Assembly: GCA_963827155.1 (NCBI GenBank)
Contig: CAWGZV010000002.1
Coordinates: forward strand, 434,001-498,000
Direction: 5' to 3'
Source of the DNA: UTCFX2 sp963827155
GTDB taxonomy: Bacteria > Chloroflexota > Anaerolineae > Anaerolineales > UBA4823
DNA length: 64,000 bases
The notes beneath the pieces were generated by a model. The model was not told the origin of the DNA, ran no database searches, and worked only from the letters and a program-made list of their open reading frames with translations. Below are positions 8,190-17,566 of this stretch, in pieces. A program made the translations under genes and the position numbers. Each line of letters begins with the position of its first letter. The stretch's first letter is position 1.

Positions 8190-9596
8190 ATGTCAAGCGA
8201 TTCCCAGATTTTAGATGGTATTGGCGAATACAAGTACGGTTTTAGCGATCCGGATACTTATGTATATAAGAGCGGAAAAGGTCTAAACCGAGAAATTGTG
8301 GAAAAAATCTCAGCCATGAAGGGCGAACCGGACTGGATGTTGGAATTCCGGCTGAAGGCACTGGACCATTTTATGAAACGCCCAATGCCAACCTGGGGTG
8401 GGGACCTGAGCAAGCTCAATTTTGATGAAATTTACTTTTATGTCAAGCCATCAGATAATGAGAGCCAATCGTGGGACGATGTGCCTGAGGCGATCAAGAA
8501 TACCTTTGATAAACTCGGGATCCCGGAGGCTGAGCGAAAATTCCTGGCAGGGGTTGGGGCGCAATACGAATTTGAGATGGTTTATCATAAGGTGCAAGAG
8601 CACCTTGAGGCTCAAGGCGTCATCTTCCTGAGTATAGAAGACGGTCTACGCCAGCATCCCGATCTTTTTCGCCAATATTTTGGGACTGTGATTCCGATTG
8701 AGGACAACAAGTTTGCAGCTCTTAATGGAGCGGTTTGGTCAGGCGGATCTTTTATTTATATTCCCAAAGGATTGAAGGTTGATCTTCCTCTGCAAGCATA
8801 TTTTCGGCTCAATGTAGCGAACATCGGACAGTTCGAACGCACGCTCATTATCGCCGACGAGGGCGCCCAGGTGCACTATGTCGAAGGCTGCACGGCGCCA
8901 ATCTACACAACAGATTCTTTCCATTCTGGGGTGATCGAGATCGTTGTCAAGCCACATGCCCGGGTCCGCTATACCACGATTTAAAACTGGTCGACCAACG
9001 TTTACAACCTGGTGACCCAGCGAGCGCTGGTTTATGAAGGTGGGACGATGGAATGGGTGGATGCGAACCTGGGATCGAAACTTACGATGAAATATCCTTC
9101 GACCTATCTGTTGGGACCTGGGGCGCATGGTGAAATTCTATCGATGGCGTTTGCGGGTCCGGGCCAGCACCAGGATGCAGGCGGTAAAGCGATCCACTTC
9201 GCACCTCACACCAGCAGCAAAATCACATCCAAATCGATCAGCAAGGGGACAGGAAGAGCGTCATACCGCGGTTTGCTGAAGGTCCATAAAGGGGCATTTG
9301 ACGTGAAATCGAATGTTGTGTGCGATGCTTTGCTTTTAGACGATAGAGCCCGCTCTGACACCTATCCCTATATCGAAATCGATGAGGAAGACGTATCGGT
9401 GGGACACGAAGCATCGGTGTCCAAAGTCGGTGAGGAACAGCTTTTTTATTTGATGAGCCGTGGTTTGAGCGCTGAAGAAGCGATGACAATGGTGGTCTCG
9501 GGTTTCATCGAGCCGCTTGTGAAAGAACTTCCCATGGAGTATGCGATCGAACTTAACCGGCTGATCCAGCTCCAGATGGAAGGCTCGATCGGGTAA
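8190..9596 (+). CDS. sufB: SufB, Fe-S scaffold protein, interrupted by an in-frame TAA
   Basis: SufB forms the SufBC2D complex on which Fe-S clusters are built. The frame starts at 8190 after a strong GGAGG and is open to 8981, where a TAA (8982-8984) follows RYTTI. The same frame then continues with NWSTNVYNLVTQRA to the proper SufB end at 9596. The family sequence at this place is YTTIQNWS, so the TAA replaces a Gln codon (CAA), a single C-to-T change. No frameshift is needed. Both halves keep typical motifs (GAVWSGGSFIYIPKG, MKYPSTYLLGPGA, VSVGHEASVSKVGEEQLFYL). An ATG at 9012 could restart translation, but a split SufB would be unusual. It is either a sequence error or a real inactivating allele. 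Confidence 0.9.
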
Positions 9597-9614
9597 AGGA
9601 CAGGATTAAAAAAA

Positions 9615-10988
9615 ATGGCAGAACGTGTGGTAATCTCCCGGACCGGGAGAACAACTGGCTCAACATCCAAAGAATTCAAATTCGCTCGCGACCTCTCCCC
9701 CGTATTGAGAGGGGAAAGCAAGACGGCGGATTTCATCAAAGCTTACCGAGAACGCGCCTGGATGGCGTATCAGAGTCTTCCAATGCCATCGACAAATGAT
9801 GAGCCCTGGCGGCGCACAGACTTGCATGGAATGCCGGCAGAGATTTTTCGGCTGCCTGAAGAGCTCGACTTGGTCAACCTTCGACTTCCCCAACCACCGG
9901 CGGAATTATTAACGCCACTGGCAGACGGTGAACACGGCGGTCAGGTGATCTTGACCGCGGGTGGAGCGAAGAACCAATTGGATCCAAGCATTGCCGAGAA
10001 GGGGGTTGTTTTCTGCGACCTGGCGACCGCAGAACGCCTTCACCCTGAAATATTAGTGAAAATCATGGGCGAAATTGTAAGACCTGAGGAAGGGAAATTC
10101 GCAGCGCTTGCTGGATCCTTCGCAACGTCTGGAGTGCTTGTTTATGTCCCACGAGGGATTCAGCTGGAGCAGCCGCTGCACAGCATACTGTGGGGACCTG
10201 GCATCGGTCTCGCATATCTTTCCCATATCCTGGTTTGGCTTGAAGAAGGCGCAGCGCTGACTTATGTCCATGAAGCTGCCTCTCACACAGAACCTGCCGG
10301 GCAGTCGATGCATGCAGGGATCGTTGAGGTGCATGTCGGAGCGGGTGCAAATTTGCGGTTTGTAGAACTGCAATCCTGGGGCGAGCACGTCTGGAATTTC
10401 AGCCACGAGAGGGTAAATGTCGAACAAGACGGCAACCTGGATTGGATATTCGGGGCGATCGGCAGCCATTTGACGAAGAATTTCTCGGAAATCGATTTAG
10501 TTGGGCGCGGTTCCACCGGCAGGATGTCTGGATTCTATTTTACAGACGGCGACCAACATCTGGATCACGATACACAGCAAAACCACCTGGCGCCAAACAC
10601 AACCAGCGACTTGCTTTTCAAGGGGGCGCTTAGAGATAAAAGCCGGTCGGTCTGGCAAGGGATGATTTATGTGGCGCCGGGAGCGCAGAAATCCGACGGC
10701 TACCAGGCAAACCGCAACCTGGTGTTAAGCAGACAGGCGCGCGCCGATTCAATTCCGGGTCTTGAGATTATGGCTGACGATGTACGCTGTACACACGGCG
10801 CAACGGTTGGTAAAATTGATCCAGATCAATTATTCTATTTACGCAGCCGGGGGATTCCTACCCGCGAAGCCGAACGGCTAATTGTGGAAGGTTTTTTTGA
10901 TCCAATCATGCAGCGCATCCCATTTGAAGGGGTCAGGGCGCGGTTTGTGGATGCGATCGAAGAAAAAATGGGTTCGTTAGATGGCTGA
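9615..10988 (+). CDS. sufD: SufD, Fe-S scaffold complex subunit
   Basis: Paralogue of SufB that completes the SufBC2D complex. The N-terminal region is helical (AYRERAWMAYQSLPMPSTNDEPWRRTD), and a right-handed beta-helix core covers about 130-390. The conserved end includes the key His in RCTHGATVGKIDPDQLFYL and the SPTREAERLIVEGF-like segment (here GIPTREAERLIVEGFF). Length (457 aa) is normal and the frame is intact, in contrast to sufB. The gene lies 18 bp after sufB. Confidence 0.94.
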   Translation: MAERVVISRTGRTTGSTSKEFKFARDLSPVLRGESKTADFIKAYRERAWMAYQSLPMPSTNDEPWRRTDLHGMPAEIFRLPEELDLVNLRLPQPPAELLTPLADGEHGGQVILTAGGAKNQLDPSIAEKGVVFCDLATAERLHPEILVKIMGEIVRPEEGKFAALAGSFATSGVLVYVPRGIQLEQPLHSILWGPGIGLAYLSHILVWLEEGAALTYVHEAASHTEPAGQSMHAGIVEVHVGAGANLRFVELQSWGEHVWNFSHERVNVEQDGNLDWIFGAIGSHLTKNFSEIDLVGRGSTGRMSGFYFTDGDQHLDHDTQQNHLAPNTTSDLLFKGALRDKSRSVWQGMIYVAPGAQKSDGYQANRNLVLSRQARADSIPGLEIMADDVRCTHGATVGKIDPDQLFYLRSRGIPTREAERLIVEGFFDPIMQRIPFEGVRARFVDAIEEKMGSLDG

Positions 10989-11082
10989 GGGTGTGGGGTG
11001 TGCGAAAAAGTTCGCAAATCGCCAGTCATCTCCAGCTTGTGAGAAGGATTTGTTGTTTTGGGGTGACTTTAAGGAGGCTGCT

Positions 11083-11412
11083 TTGTCAGGACTATATTTC
11101 TCGACCGCACCTGACCGCGAGGAGAGTTTTCGGGTTGGGGATTTGGTGGAAGTCTACTGCGACCATGATTTCGCTGGTGAGCGAGTTCGTGATTGGCTGG
11201 GAGGGACTATCGTACAAGTCGATCCGAAAATGCTTGCGGTCCAATTTCAGGAAAATGTGTATCTAACGGACGGATGGATGGTGCCGGACCATGTGCTTTG
11301 GTGTCCAAAAGGATCCGCCAATATCCGAAAACCGCTGCGCCGGCGGCGCAAACGCCCGACCGGAGGCAGACTTGTACCTCCACCCGTTTCAAATGAGCCC
11401 GACGAGGATTAA
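11083..11412 (+). CDS. Hypothetical protein in the suf operon, probable TTG start
   Basis: I do not recognise this protein. The frame is open from 10981, but an excellent ribosome-binding site AAGGAGG sits 5 nt before a TTG at 11083, which decides the start (109 aa, starting LSGLYFSTAPDREESFRVGD). The visible core (FRVGDLVEVYCDHDF, WLGGTIVQVDPKMLAVQF, DGWMVPDHVLWCPKGS) looks like a small SH3-like or Tudor-like barrel. It is followed by a strongly basic Arg-rich tail (KPLRRRRKRPTGGR), which suggests nucleic-acid or ribosome binding. It lies between sufD and sufS, so it is co-transcribed with the Fe-S genes. Confidence 0.7.
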   Translation: MSGLYFSTAPDREESFRVGDLVEVYCDHDFAGERVRDWLGGTIVQVDPKMLAVQFQENVYLTDGWMVPDHVLWCPKGSANIRKPLRRRRKRPTGGRLVPPPVSNEPDED

Positions 11413-11459
11413 TTTTATTATTATTGCTTCGTCACAATAATAGATTTGAATGGCTGCTC

Positions 11460-12704
11460 ATGTCCTTACCAAATATTCACTATGATGTAGCTCAGATTCG
11501 ATCGGATTTCCCGATCCTTGGGCGGGAAGTTCATCCGGGTGTACCGTTGGTATATCTTGATTCGACCGCCACCAGCCAAAAGCCTGCGACGGTGATCGAG
11601 GCGATGGACGCTTTTTACCGCATCTCAAATGCAAATATCCATCGAGGGATCCATGTGCTGGCGGAGGAATCCACTGCCCAATATGAGGCAGCACGAGAAA
11701 AAGTGGCGAGATTTATTCATGCGCCGTCTGCAGAGGAAGTGGTTTTCACCCGCAACACGACCGAATCAATCAACCTGGTGGCATATACCTGGGGTCGAAA
11801 ATTTCTGCAAGCTGGGGACATGGTGGTGTTGACAGAAATGGAACATCATTCAAACTTAGTCCCCTGGCAAATCCTAGCCAATGAAAAGAATCTTCGCCTG
11901 GAGTTTATTCCGGTGACGGAGGCTGGGGTCCTGGATTTGGAAGCCTTCCGCGATCTCCTGCGAATGCAGCCTAAACTTGTGGCATTCACGCATATGTCGA
12001 ATGTGCTTGGGACGATTAATCCAACCAAAATCATCATAGAGATGGCGCATCAGGCTGGAGCGGCTGCTCTAGTGGATGCAGCTCAGTCGGTGCCTCATTT
12101 ACCGGTGGATGTGCAGGATCTGGATGCAGACTTCCTGGCTTTTTCAGCGCATAAAATGTGCGGTCCGACCGGGATTGGTGTGCTTTTTGGAAAAAAGAGG
12201 CTGTTAGAGGCGATGCCCCCATTCCTGGGCGGTGGTGATATGATCAAGAGGGTTCATTTGAGATCTTTTGCCCCCAATGACCTGCCGCATAAATTTGAAG
12301 CTGGAACACCGGCGATTGCAGAAGCGATTGGTCTAGGAGCAGCGGTTGATTACCTGACTGATATCGGTATGGAGACTGTAGCGGAACACGAAAAACAACT
12401 TATCTCCTATGCAATGGACCGCTTAGTCGAAGTCCCGGGAGTTGAGATATTTGGACCTGCTGCTGAACTACGAGGAGGGGTAGCTTCATTTACCCTGGCG
12501 GGAATCCATCCACACGATGTTTCGCAAATTTTGGATGAATTTGGTATTGCGATCCGCGCCGGCCATCACTGCGCCATGCCACTGCATGAAAAATTTGGGA
12601 TCCCGGCAACAGCAAGGGCAAGTTTTTATTTGTATTCCACTGAAGATGAGGTGGACCGGCTGGCGGAAGGACTTTATAAAGTTCGGGATGTATTTGGAAT
12701 GTAA
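11460..12704 (+). CDS. sufS: SufS cysteine desulfurase
   Basis: PLP enzyme that takes sulfur from cysteine and passes it, as a persulfide, to SufU. Aminotransferase class V fold. Recognisable: YLDSTATSQKP, NANIHRGIH, the TRNTTESINLVA string, EHHSN, VDAAQSVPH and the PLP Lys in FSAHKMCGPTGIG. The active Cys sits in RAGHHCAMPLHEKFG near the C-terminus, the SufS (group II) arrangement. I chose ATG 11460 (MSLPNIHYDV) because it matches the usual N-terminus; the frame is open somewhat further upstream. The neighbours sufU and the scaffold genes support the pathway. Confidence 0.95.
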   Translation: MSLPNIHYDVAQIRSDFPILGREVHPGVPLVYLDSTATSQKPATVIEAMDAFYRISNANIHRGIHVLAEESTAQYEAAREKVARFIHAPSAEEVVFTRNTTESINLVAYTWGRKFLQAGDMVVLTEMEHHSNLVPWQILANEKNLRLEFIPVTEAGVLDLEAFRDLLRMQPKLVAFTHMSNVLGTINPTKIIIEMAHQAGAAALVDAAQSVPHLPVDVQDLDADFLAFSAHKMCGPTGIGVLFGKKRLLEAMPPFLGGGDMIKRVHLRSFAPNDLPHKFEAGTPAIAEAIGLGAAVDYLTDIGMETVAEHEKQLISYAMDRLVEVPGVEIFGPAAELRGGVASFTLAGIHPHDVSQILDEFGIAIRAGHHCAMPLHEKFGIPATARASFYLYSTEDEVDRLAEGLYKVRDVFGM

Positions 12705-12706
12705 TT

Positions 12707-13102
12707 ATGGATGATTTATATCGCGAAGTCATTATCGACCGGTACAAAAATCCCATCTATCGGGGCTCGTTAAATCCGCATGATATCTCTTTCGAAGATG
12801 ACAATCCACTGTGCGGCGATCACATCCGGATTGACATCAGGGTTGACGATGAGCAGCGAGTAGCAGAAGCGGCGTTTGACGGTCACGGCTGCGCGATATC
12901 GCAAGCATCTGCGGATTTACTGCTCGAATTGATCATAGGGAAACCGGTCGAAGAAGTCAAACAGATTTCAAAAGAGGATTTGTTGGAGCTGCTTGGATTG
13001 GAGCTCGGACCGGTCCGGTTAAAATGCGCGCTGCTCTCGTTAAAGGTCTTGAAAGCCGGAGTATACGGCTTGGGTGAAGCGAGCGACCAGCTAGTGGAAT
13101 AG
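12707..13102 (+). CDS. sufU: SufU, sulfur-transfer partner of SufS
   Basis: Zinc-containing IscU-like protein that accepts sulfur from SufS. Recognisable: LYREVIIDRYKNPIYRG at the start, NPLCGDHIRI, FDGHGCAISQASADLL and RLKCALLSLKVL, which carry the three conserved cysteines and the Asp ligand. Length (131 aa) is normal. It begins 3 bp after the sufS stop. Confidence 0.94.
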   Translation: MDDLYREVIIDRYKNPIYRGSLNPHDISFEDDNPLCGDHIRIDIRVDDEQRVAEAAFDGHGCAISQASADLLLELIIGKPVEEVKQISKEDLLELLGLELGPVRLKCALLSLKVLKAGVYGLGEASDQLVE

Positions 13103-13132
13103 GCTAATGCATCTTAATATTGAGAATTCCAT

Positions 13133-13483
13133 ATGGTTAACTATGTACATTTAGACCCGCAGGAATGTGAGTTTATTTCGGTAGCGGAGAAAAAAGACCT
13201 TCCAATAGGTGAAAGGTTGTTTCTTGAAATCGATGGCGAACCGCTGGTTGTATTTAACATCGCAGGCGAATATTTCTGCATAGCGGATTTGTGCAGCCAT
13301 GATAATGGTCCGGTAGGGGAGGGCGAGCTGGAGGGATATGAGGTGATCTGCCCGCGCCACGGAGCTCGTTTTGAGGTCCGGACAGGCAAAGTCCTGTCGC
13401 TACCAGCAGTCGAGGATATCCCAGCTTTTCCTGTCAGGGTAAATGGAGATCATATTGAGATCGGACTGCCCTTCCAAAAATGA
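13133..13483 (+). CDS. Rieske [2Fe-2S] ferredoxin-like protein, last gene of the suf operon
   Basis: Small Rieske protein, probably an electron carrier. The cluster ligands are complete: LCSHDNGPVGEGEL (Cys-x-His) and VICPRHGARF (Cys-x-x-His), with the normal spacing of about 16 residues. There is no membrane helix, so it is cytoplasmic and of the dioxygenase-ferredoxin type. A Rieske gene at the end of SUF operons is common in Gram-positive-type and Chloroflexota genomes. The IS element begins 20 bp after its stop. Confidence 0.9.
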   Translation: MVNYVHLDPQECEFISVAEKKDLPIGERLFLEIDGEPLVVFNIAGEYFCIADLCSHDNGPVGEGELEGYEVICPRHGARFEVRTGKVLSLPAVEDIPAFPVRVNGDHIEIGLPFQK

Positions 13484-13568
13484 GGGCGGCGGAATTTTCA
13501 AGGGGGGCTGTCCAAAAAGAAACGGGCAGTCCCTTCCCAATTTAAGAGAAGCATGATTCAATGGGGGA

Positions 13569-15158
13569 ATGAAAAGGAAAGCAACTGCCCCAGTATTCAA
13601 GCCGTACGTAATGAACCAGGTAGCGTTACTGCCACCGAGCTATGAAGAATTAATCCCAACAGATCACCTGGTGCGAGTAGTGAATGAAGCAGTAGAGAAG
13701 ATCGATGTGAGTGCACTGATAGCGCAGTATAAAGGAGGAGGCACATCGAGCTATCATCCGAAGATGCTGCTGAAGGTACTGGTTTACGCGTATGCCGAAC
13801 GGATCTATTCGTCACGGCGGATAGCTAAGGCCTTAAGGGAAAACATCCACTTCATGTGGATCAGCGGAGAGAGCCGGCCGGACTTTCGCACGATCAATGA
13901 CTTTCGGGGTAGCCGGATGAAAGCAGTGATCGAAGAGGTATTCACGGCGGTACTGGAATATTTGGTGGCGTCAGGTCAGGTGAAGTTGGAGCACTATTTC
14001 TTGGATGGGACAAAGGTTGAAGCAAATGCGAACAAGCACAAGGTAGTATGGGCGAAGCGACGGGAGAATTATCATAAACGGGTGCAGGAACAGATCAAAG
14101 AGCTGCTGAAACAGATTGAGCAGGCCAATGAAGATGAGCAGTCCGAATATGGGGGGGATGATCTGGAGGAATTGGGCGGCAAGGGGCAAGATGCGGTAAA
14201 CAGCGAACTGCTGAAGAAAAAGATTGACGAGCTCAACCAGAAGCTGCACAATCGAAACCAACCCAAGAAAGACACTCGACCAGCACGCAAGGTCTTGAAG
14301 AAACTCGCCGAAGATTGCTTGGTGCGACTAGAGAAATATGAGCAGCAGGAAAAGACGCTGGCTGGACGCAGCAGTTATTCCAAAACCGATCCGGATGCCA
14401 GCAGCATGCGGATGAAGGAAGATCGGGGTGCCGAAAAGCCGTGGCCAAAACCGGCCTACAACGTACAGATCGGCACGGAAGGCCAGTATGTGGTGGGATT
14501 CAGTGTTCATGGTCGAGCGGGTGATACGGCTTGCCTGATCCCGCATTTGGAAGGCATGCGCACCCATTTGGGTCGCTTACCACAAAACGTTGTGACGGAC
14601 GCAGGCTATGGCAGTGAAGAAAACTACGCTTACCTGGAGCAGCACAGCTTGGGCAATTTCGTCAAGTACAACACTTTTTACCAGGATACCCATCACTTCC
14701 GAAAGCCAGAAATCATTCGCAGACACCAGTTCCGAGCCGAGAACTTTGACTATGATCCAGACCAAGATGAGTTCATCTGCCCAGCCCAAAAGCGGCTACA
14801 CTTTCAGTATACTTCTCGCTATACCACTGACAATGGATATCTGAGCGATCGACGCAATTACGAATGTGACCAGTGTAGCCTGTGCCCGCTCAAACCGCTG
14901 TGTACCAAAGCCAAAGGCAACCGCAAGATTCGGATCAGCTTTCGCTTACTGGAATACCGCCGGCGAGCCAGAGTAAACCTCACCAGTCAGGTAGGACAAC
15001 GTCTGCGAGCGAACCGTTCCACCGATGTGGAGACGGTGTTCGGCATTGTCAAACACAATATGGGCTTCCGTAGATTTCATCTGCGAGGTCTGGAGAAGGT
15101 GAAAACCGAGTGGGGGCTGGTGAGTATTGCCCATAATATGCGAAAACTGGCGGTGTGA
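13569..15158 (+). CDS. IS1182-family DDE transposase
   Basis: Moves the surrounding element by cut or copy of its ends. The 529-residue frame is intact. The N-terminal part (LLPPSYEELIPTDHLVRVV, HPKMLLKVLVYAY, DFRTINDFR) is the typical domain of this family. A charged coiled-coil region (about 165-265) separates it from the catalytic part (SKTDPDASSMRMK, GFSVHGRAGDTACLIPHLE, VTDAGYGSEENY). A Cys cluster (YECDQCSLCPLKPLCTKAKGN) precedes the end (ETVFGIVKHNMGFRRFHLRG), which carries the last acidic residue. The intact frame suggests a recent insertion. Confidence 0.93.
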   Translation: MKRKATAPVFKPYVMNQVALLPPSYEELIPTDHLVRVVNEAVEKIDVSALIAQYKGGGTSSYHPKMLLKVLVYAYAERIYSSRRIAKALRENIHFMWISGESRPDFRTINDFRGSRMKAVIEEVFTAVLEYLVASGQVKLEHYFLDGTKVEANANKHKVVWAKRRENYHKRVQEQIKELLKQIEQANEDEQSEYGGDDLEELGGKGQDAVNSELLKKKIDELNQKLHNRNQPKKDTRPARKVLKKLAEDCLVRLEKYEQQEKTLAGRSSYSKTDPDASSMRMKEDRGAEKPWPKPAYNVQIGTEGQYVVGFSVHGRAGDTACLIPHLEGMRTHLGRLPQNVVTDAGYGSEENYAYLEQHSLGNFVKYNTFYQDTHHFRKPEIIRRHQFRAENFDYDPDQDEFICPAQKRLHFQYTSRYTTDNGYLSDRRNYECDQCSLCPLKPLCTKAKGNRKIRISFRLLEYRRRARVNLTSQVGQRLRANRSTDVETVFGIVKHNMGFRRFHLRGLEKVKTEWGLVSIAHNMRKLAV

Positions 15159-15175
15159 TTGCCGCCAGTTTTTTT
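15143..15175 (+). terminator. Terminator at the end of the transposase gene
   Basis: Perfect 11-bp stem (15143-15153 with 15162-15172), 8-nt loop and a run of seven T. The left arm overlaps the last codons of the transposase. Confidence 0.88.
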
Positions 15176-15243
15176 GCCTTTCGCCTAATTGGCCTCATTA
15201 GGCTTGTTTTAGGGCTCTCTATCTGTTCTTTCTAGACAGCCCC

Positions 15244-15359
15244 TTTGATTAAACTCAATGGCAAATGAAAAACCAAAGAAGATATATATTGGTGGCGGCA
15301 GGTAAAAAAGGGATATTTAGGGGGTGACAAATGTCATATGACAGAATGCAGTTTATTAC
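15244..15359. other. Non-coding stretch between the IS element and the sugar-cluster promoter
   Basis: The gap between the IS right end (15243) and the transporter gene (15572) is 328 bp. This first part is AT-rich and shows no gene or repeat that I can support. The rest holds the promoter and operator described separately, followed by the leader of the transcript. Confidence 0.5.
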
Positions 15360-15389
15360 TTGTGAGAGAAATTATGGATATGGTATAAT
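15360..15389 (+). promoter_or_regulatory. Candidate promoter of the sugar cluster
   Basis: TTGTGA (15360-15365), an 18-bp spacer and TATAAT (15384-15389), the latter with an extended -10 TGG. It lies about 180 bp before the binding-protein gene. Confidence 0.65.
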
Positions 15390-15413
15390 GTTTACGATCC
15401 CGGAAACGATAAC
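15390..15413. promoter_or_regulatory. Candidate LacI-family operator
   Basis: An imperfect inverted repeat with arms GTTTACG and CGATAAC starts right at the end of the -10 box, where a repressor would overlap the transcription start. GTTT(N10)AAAC is also present within it. A LacI-type regulator is encoded in the same cluster. The match is short, so this is tentative. Confidence 0.4.
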
Positions 15414-15571
15414 ATCCTCGAATTTGTCCGTGGTGCGTTCGCAATTCATTTAATCTGCACTTCAGAAAGTGAGGTGATCTGAAGTCTTGAGAACAGTATG
15501 TGGATCACGCAAACCAACCCCCAAGTATAGGCGTAAACTTTCATAATCGAAGATCGATTTAGGAGAGAGAA

Positions 15572-16617
15572 ATGAAAACCGTCAAGATTTCTCTGAGCGT
15601 CCTGTTTGTGCTGATCTTTGTCCTGCAAACAGGCTGCGCACCTGCTGCGACCCCAGCCGCAACAGAGGCACCAGCAGCACCAGTAGCATTGGAAGCAGAC
15701 GCAGGCGGATGGTGCTCTGGCACAAAAATCGTATTCTTCCCTGGAGGTACACCAGGAGGCGGTTTTGAAACTGTCGTTTATAACGGCGCCCTCCAGGCAG
15801 CTAAAGATACAGGGGCAGATGTAGAATACGTATGGTCCGATTGGGACCCAGCCAAAATGACCAACCAGTTCACTCAAGCCGCTGCGACCAAACCTGACGG
15901 AATAGCCATCATGGGCCATCCAGGAGATGCGGCATTTGATCCCCTCATTGATGACGCCGAATCGAAGGGTATCTTGTTACCAGCATGAATACACAATTAC
16001 CGGAAGCGCAAGCCAAATACGCCTCAAACGGTTTCGGCTACGTCAGGCGCGGTACTCTATGATGCGGGATACGCCCTGGGCGAGGAAGCCGTAAAACGGT
16101 CTGGCGTGAAAGCGGGCGACAAAGCTTTCTTGTGGGGCTTGCTGTCACAAGCAGGCCGTGGTGAGCGCACGAAAGGCGTAAAGGATGCACTGGAAGCAGC
16201 CGGATTGACCGTGATCTACCAGGAAATCGACGACGCCACCAACAAGAGTGCGGCAGCCGGCGTGCCGGTCTTCACGGGTATCATGTCTGCCAACCCAGAG
16301 ATCAAGCTCATGGTGACCGATCACGGAAACCTGACGGGCACCGTGCAGTCCTTCCTGGAAGCTGCCGGCAAAAAACCAGGTGATGTCTTCGCTGCCGGTT
16401 TCGATATGTCTGGGAATGCCGTTAAGGCGATCCAGGATGGCTGGCTGCAACTGGTGATCGACCAGCAGCAGTATCTGCAAGGCTACTCAGCATCCTGCAG
16501 ATCTGCTTAACGAAAAATTATGGATTTTCTGGTTTAATGATCAATACGGGTGCGGGCTTCGCGGACAAGAACAACATCGACATCCTGGCCCCATTGGTGA
16601 CGAGCCAGATTCGCTAA
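15572..16617 (+). pseudogene. Sugar ABC transporter substrate-binding lipoprotein (CUT2/ribose type), three frameshifts
   Basis: Periplasmic-type binding protein that should capture a monosaccharide outside the cell. It has a lipoprotein signal (LIFVLQTGCAPAATP, Cys at the lipobox) and a Peripla_BP_4/RbsB-like fold (IVFFPGGTPGGGFETVVYNGAL, DGIAIMGHPGD, VTDHGNLTGTVQSFLEAAG, AAGFDMSGNAVKAIQDGWL). The reading frame breaks three times by one base: near 15976 (other frame gives VTSMNTQLPEAQAKYASNGFGYV), near 16041 (returning to GAVLYDAGYALGEEAVKRSG), and near 16484 (then LSILQICLTKNYGFSGLM, ending LAPLVTSQIR at 16617). All parts of the fold are present when joined. It may be a decayed copy or a low-accuracy stretch of sequence. 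Confidence 0.82.
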
Positions 16618-16680
16618 AGTTGGCACTCTGGATGCTGCCTGACAGATTGGGTCCTTCAGTGAGCCAGAATTGAAACTTCT

Positions 16681-16728
16681 GCAAGGGCTAAGAGGCGTTC
16701 GAAGCAACAAAACCCAATTAGCCCTTGC
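16681..16728 (+). repeat. Inverted repeat between binding-protein and ATPase genes
   Basis: Perfect 11-bp arms (16681-16691 and 16718-16728) around a 26-nt loop. There is no T-run after it, so it looks more like a transcript-stabilising or attenuating hairpin than a full terminator. Hairpins in this position can lower expression of membrane components relative to the binding protein. Confidence 0.55.
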
Positions 16729-16793
16729 TAATCATAAAATAATTGATCATTCGAGAGGATACTGGTCATCGAGAACCCAAATGGAGTAAATTC

Positions 16794-17553
16794 ATGGAAA
16801 AATATCGCCTCGAACTAAAGCAAGTATCCAAATCCTTCGGAGAGGTCCAAGCACTGGAGAATATTGACTTTCGGTTGGGCCAGAATGAGGTCGTAGGTCT
16901 ATTGGGCGATAATGGCGCCGGAAAATCAACGTTGATCAAGATCATCACCGGCTATCACCAACCAACATCTGGTGAGATTTACTTCAATGGGCAGAAAGTG
17001 GATCATCTCTCGGTCCCCAAAGCCAGGGAATTAGGGGTGGAAACTGTTTATCAGGAACGGGCACTGGCGGAGCTTCAGACCTTGTGGAGGAATATATTTC
17101 TGGGGCGAGAACTTTGCAACTCTTTAGGTTTTCTTGATATTCAACGAATGAGAGATGAAACGCACCGGTTGATGACCCAATCGATGGGCTTTACTTCTCA
17201 GGCTGTCAGCCCCGATTTCGCGGGTGGGCAAATATTCCGGCGGTGAAAAGCAGGGCGTGGCAATCGTTCGAGCGCTTTTCTTTGACGCAGAAATAATCGT
17301 GCTGGACGAACCAACTATGGGTCTTTCTCTCAAAGAGACCGCGAAACTGATCAACTTCGTTAACGGGATCAAGGAAGCTGGAAAATCCGCAATTTTTATC
17401 GACCATAATATTCTGCATGTCTACAATGTGGCCGATCGCGTGGTGGTGATCGACCGAGGAAAAGTCGCCGGTGAATTCCAACCTAAGGATATCGATTTAA
17501 GCGACCTGATGGCAAAAATGGTCCGTGTTGCAGAAACTGGCAGCCTCGACTAG
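16794..17553 (+). CDS. Sugar ABC transporter ATP-binding protein (CUT2, single domain), one frameshift
   Basis: Supplies energy to the sugar importer. Walker A GDNGAGKST near 38-46, Q-loop YQERAL, then a one-base shift near 17220. The other frame continues with VGKYSGGEKQGVAIVRAL (signature), IIVLDEPTMGLS (Walker B and D-loop) and FIDHNILHV (H-loop). Removing one T from GATTTCGCG gives an unbroken protein of about 252 aa. It has a single ATPase domain, unlike RbsA, and resembles the FrcA/YphE-like single-domain type. Start at ATG 16794 (MEKYRLELKQVSKSFG); the frame is open upstream but without family similarity. Confidence 0.85.
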
Positions 17554-17566
17554 CGTACGTCCATGG

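Larger units (their letters stand above)
13504..15243 (+). mobile_element. IS1182-family insertion sequence
   Basis: One complete element of about 1740 bp. The ends are inverted repeats: the left end begins GGGGCTGTCCAAAAAGAA and the reverse complement of the right end reads GGGGCTGTCTAGAAAGAA, so 16 of the first 18 bases match. It holds one transposase gene and an internal terminator. No clear target duplication is visible at the borders. It lies between the suf operon and the sugar cluster and does not break a recognisable gene. Confidence 0.9.

Noticed and set aside
8982..8984. sufB TAA as a recoded stop
   Set aside because: Stop recoding to Sec uses TGA, and no other gene here shows sense TAA; a point change or error is simpler.
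13504..15243. A direct target repeat flanking the IS element
   Set aside because: The flanking bases on the two sides do not match; no duplication could be supported.
15984..15990. TGA in the sugar-binding protein as selenocysteine
   Set aside because: The same frame soon loses similarity, and the neighbouring frame carries the family sequence; it is a frameshift, not a recoded codon.
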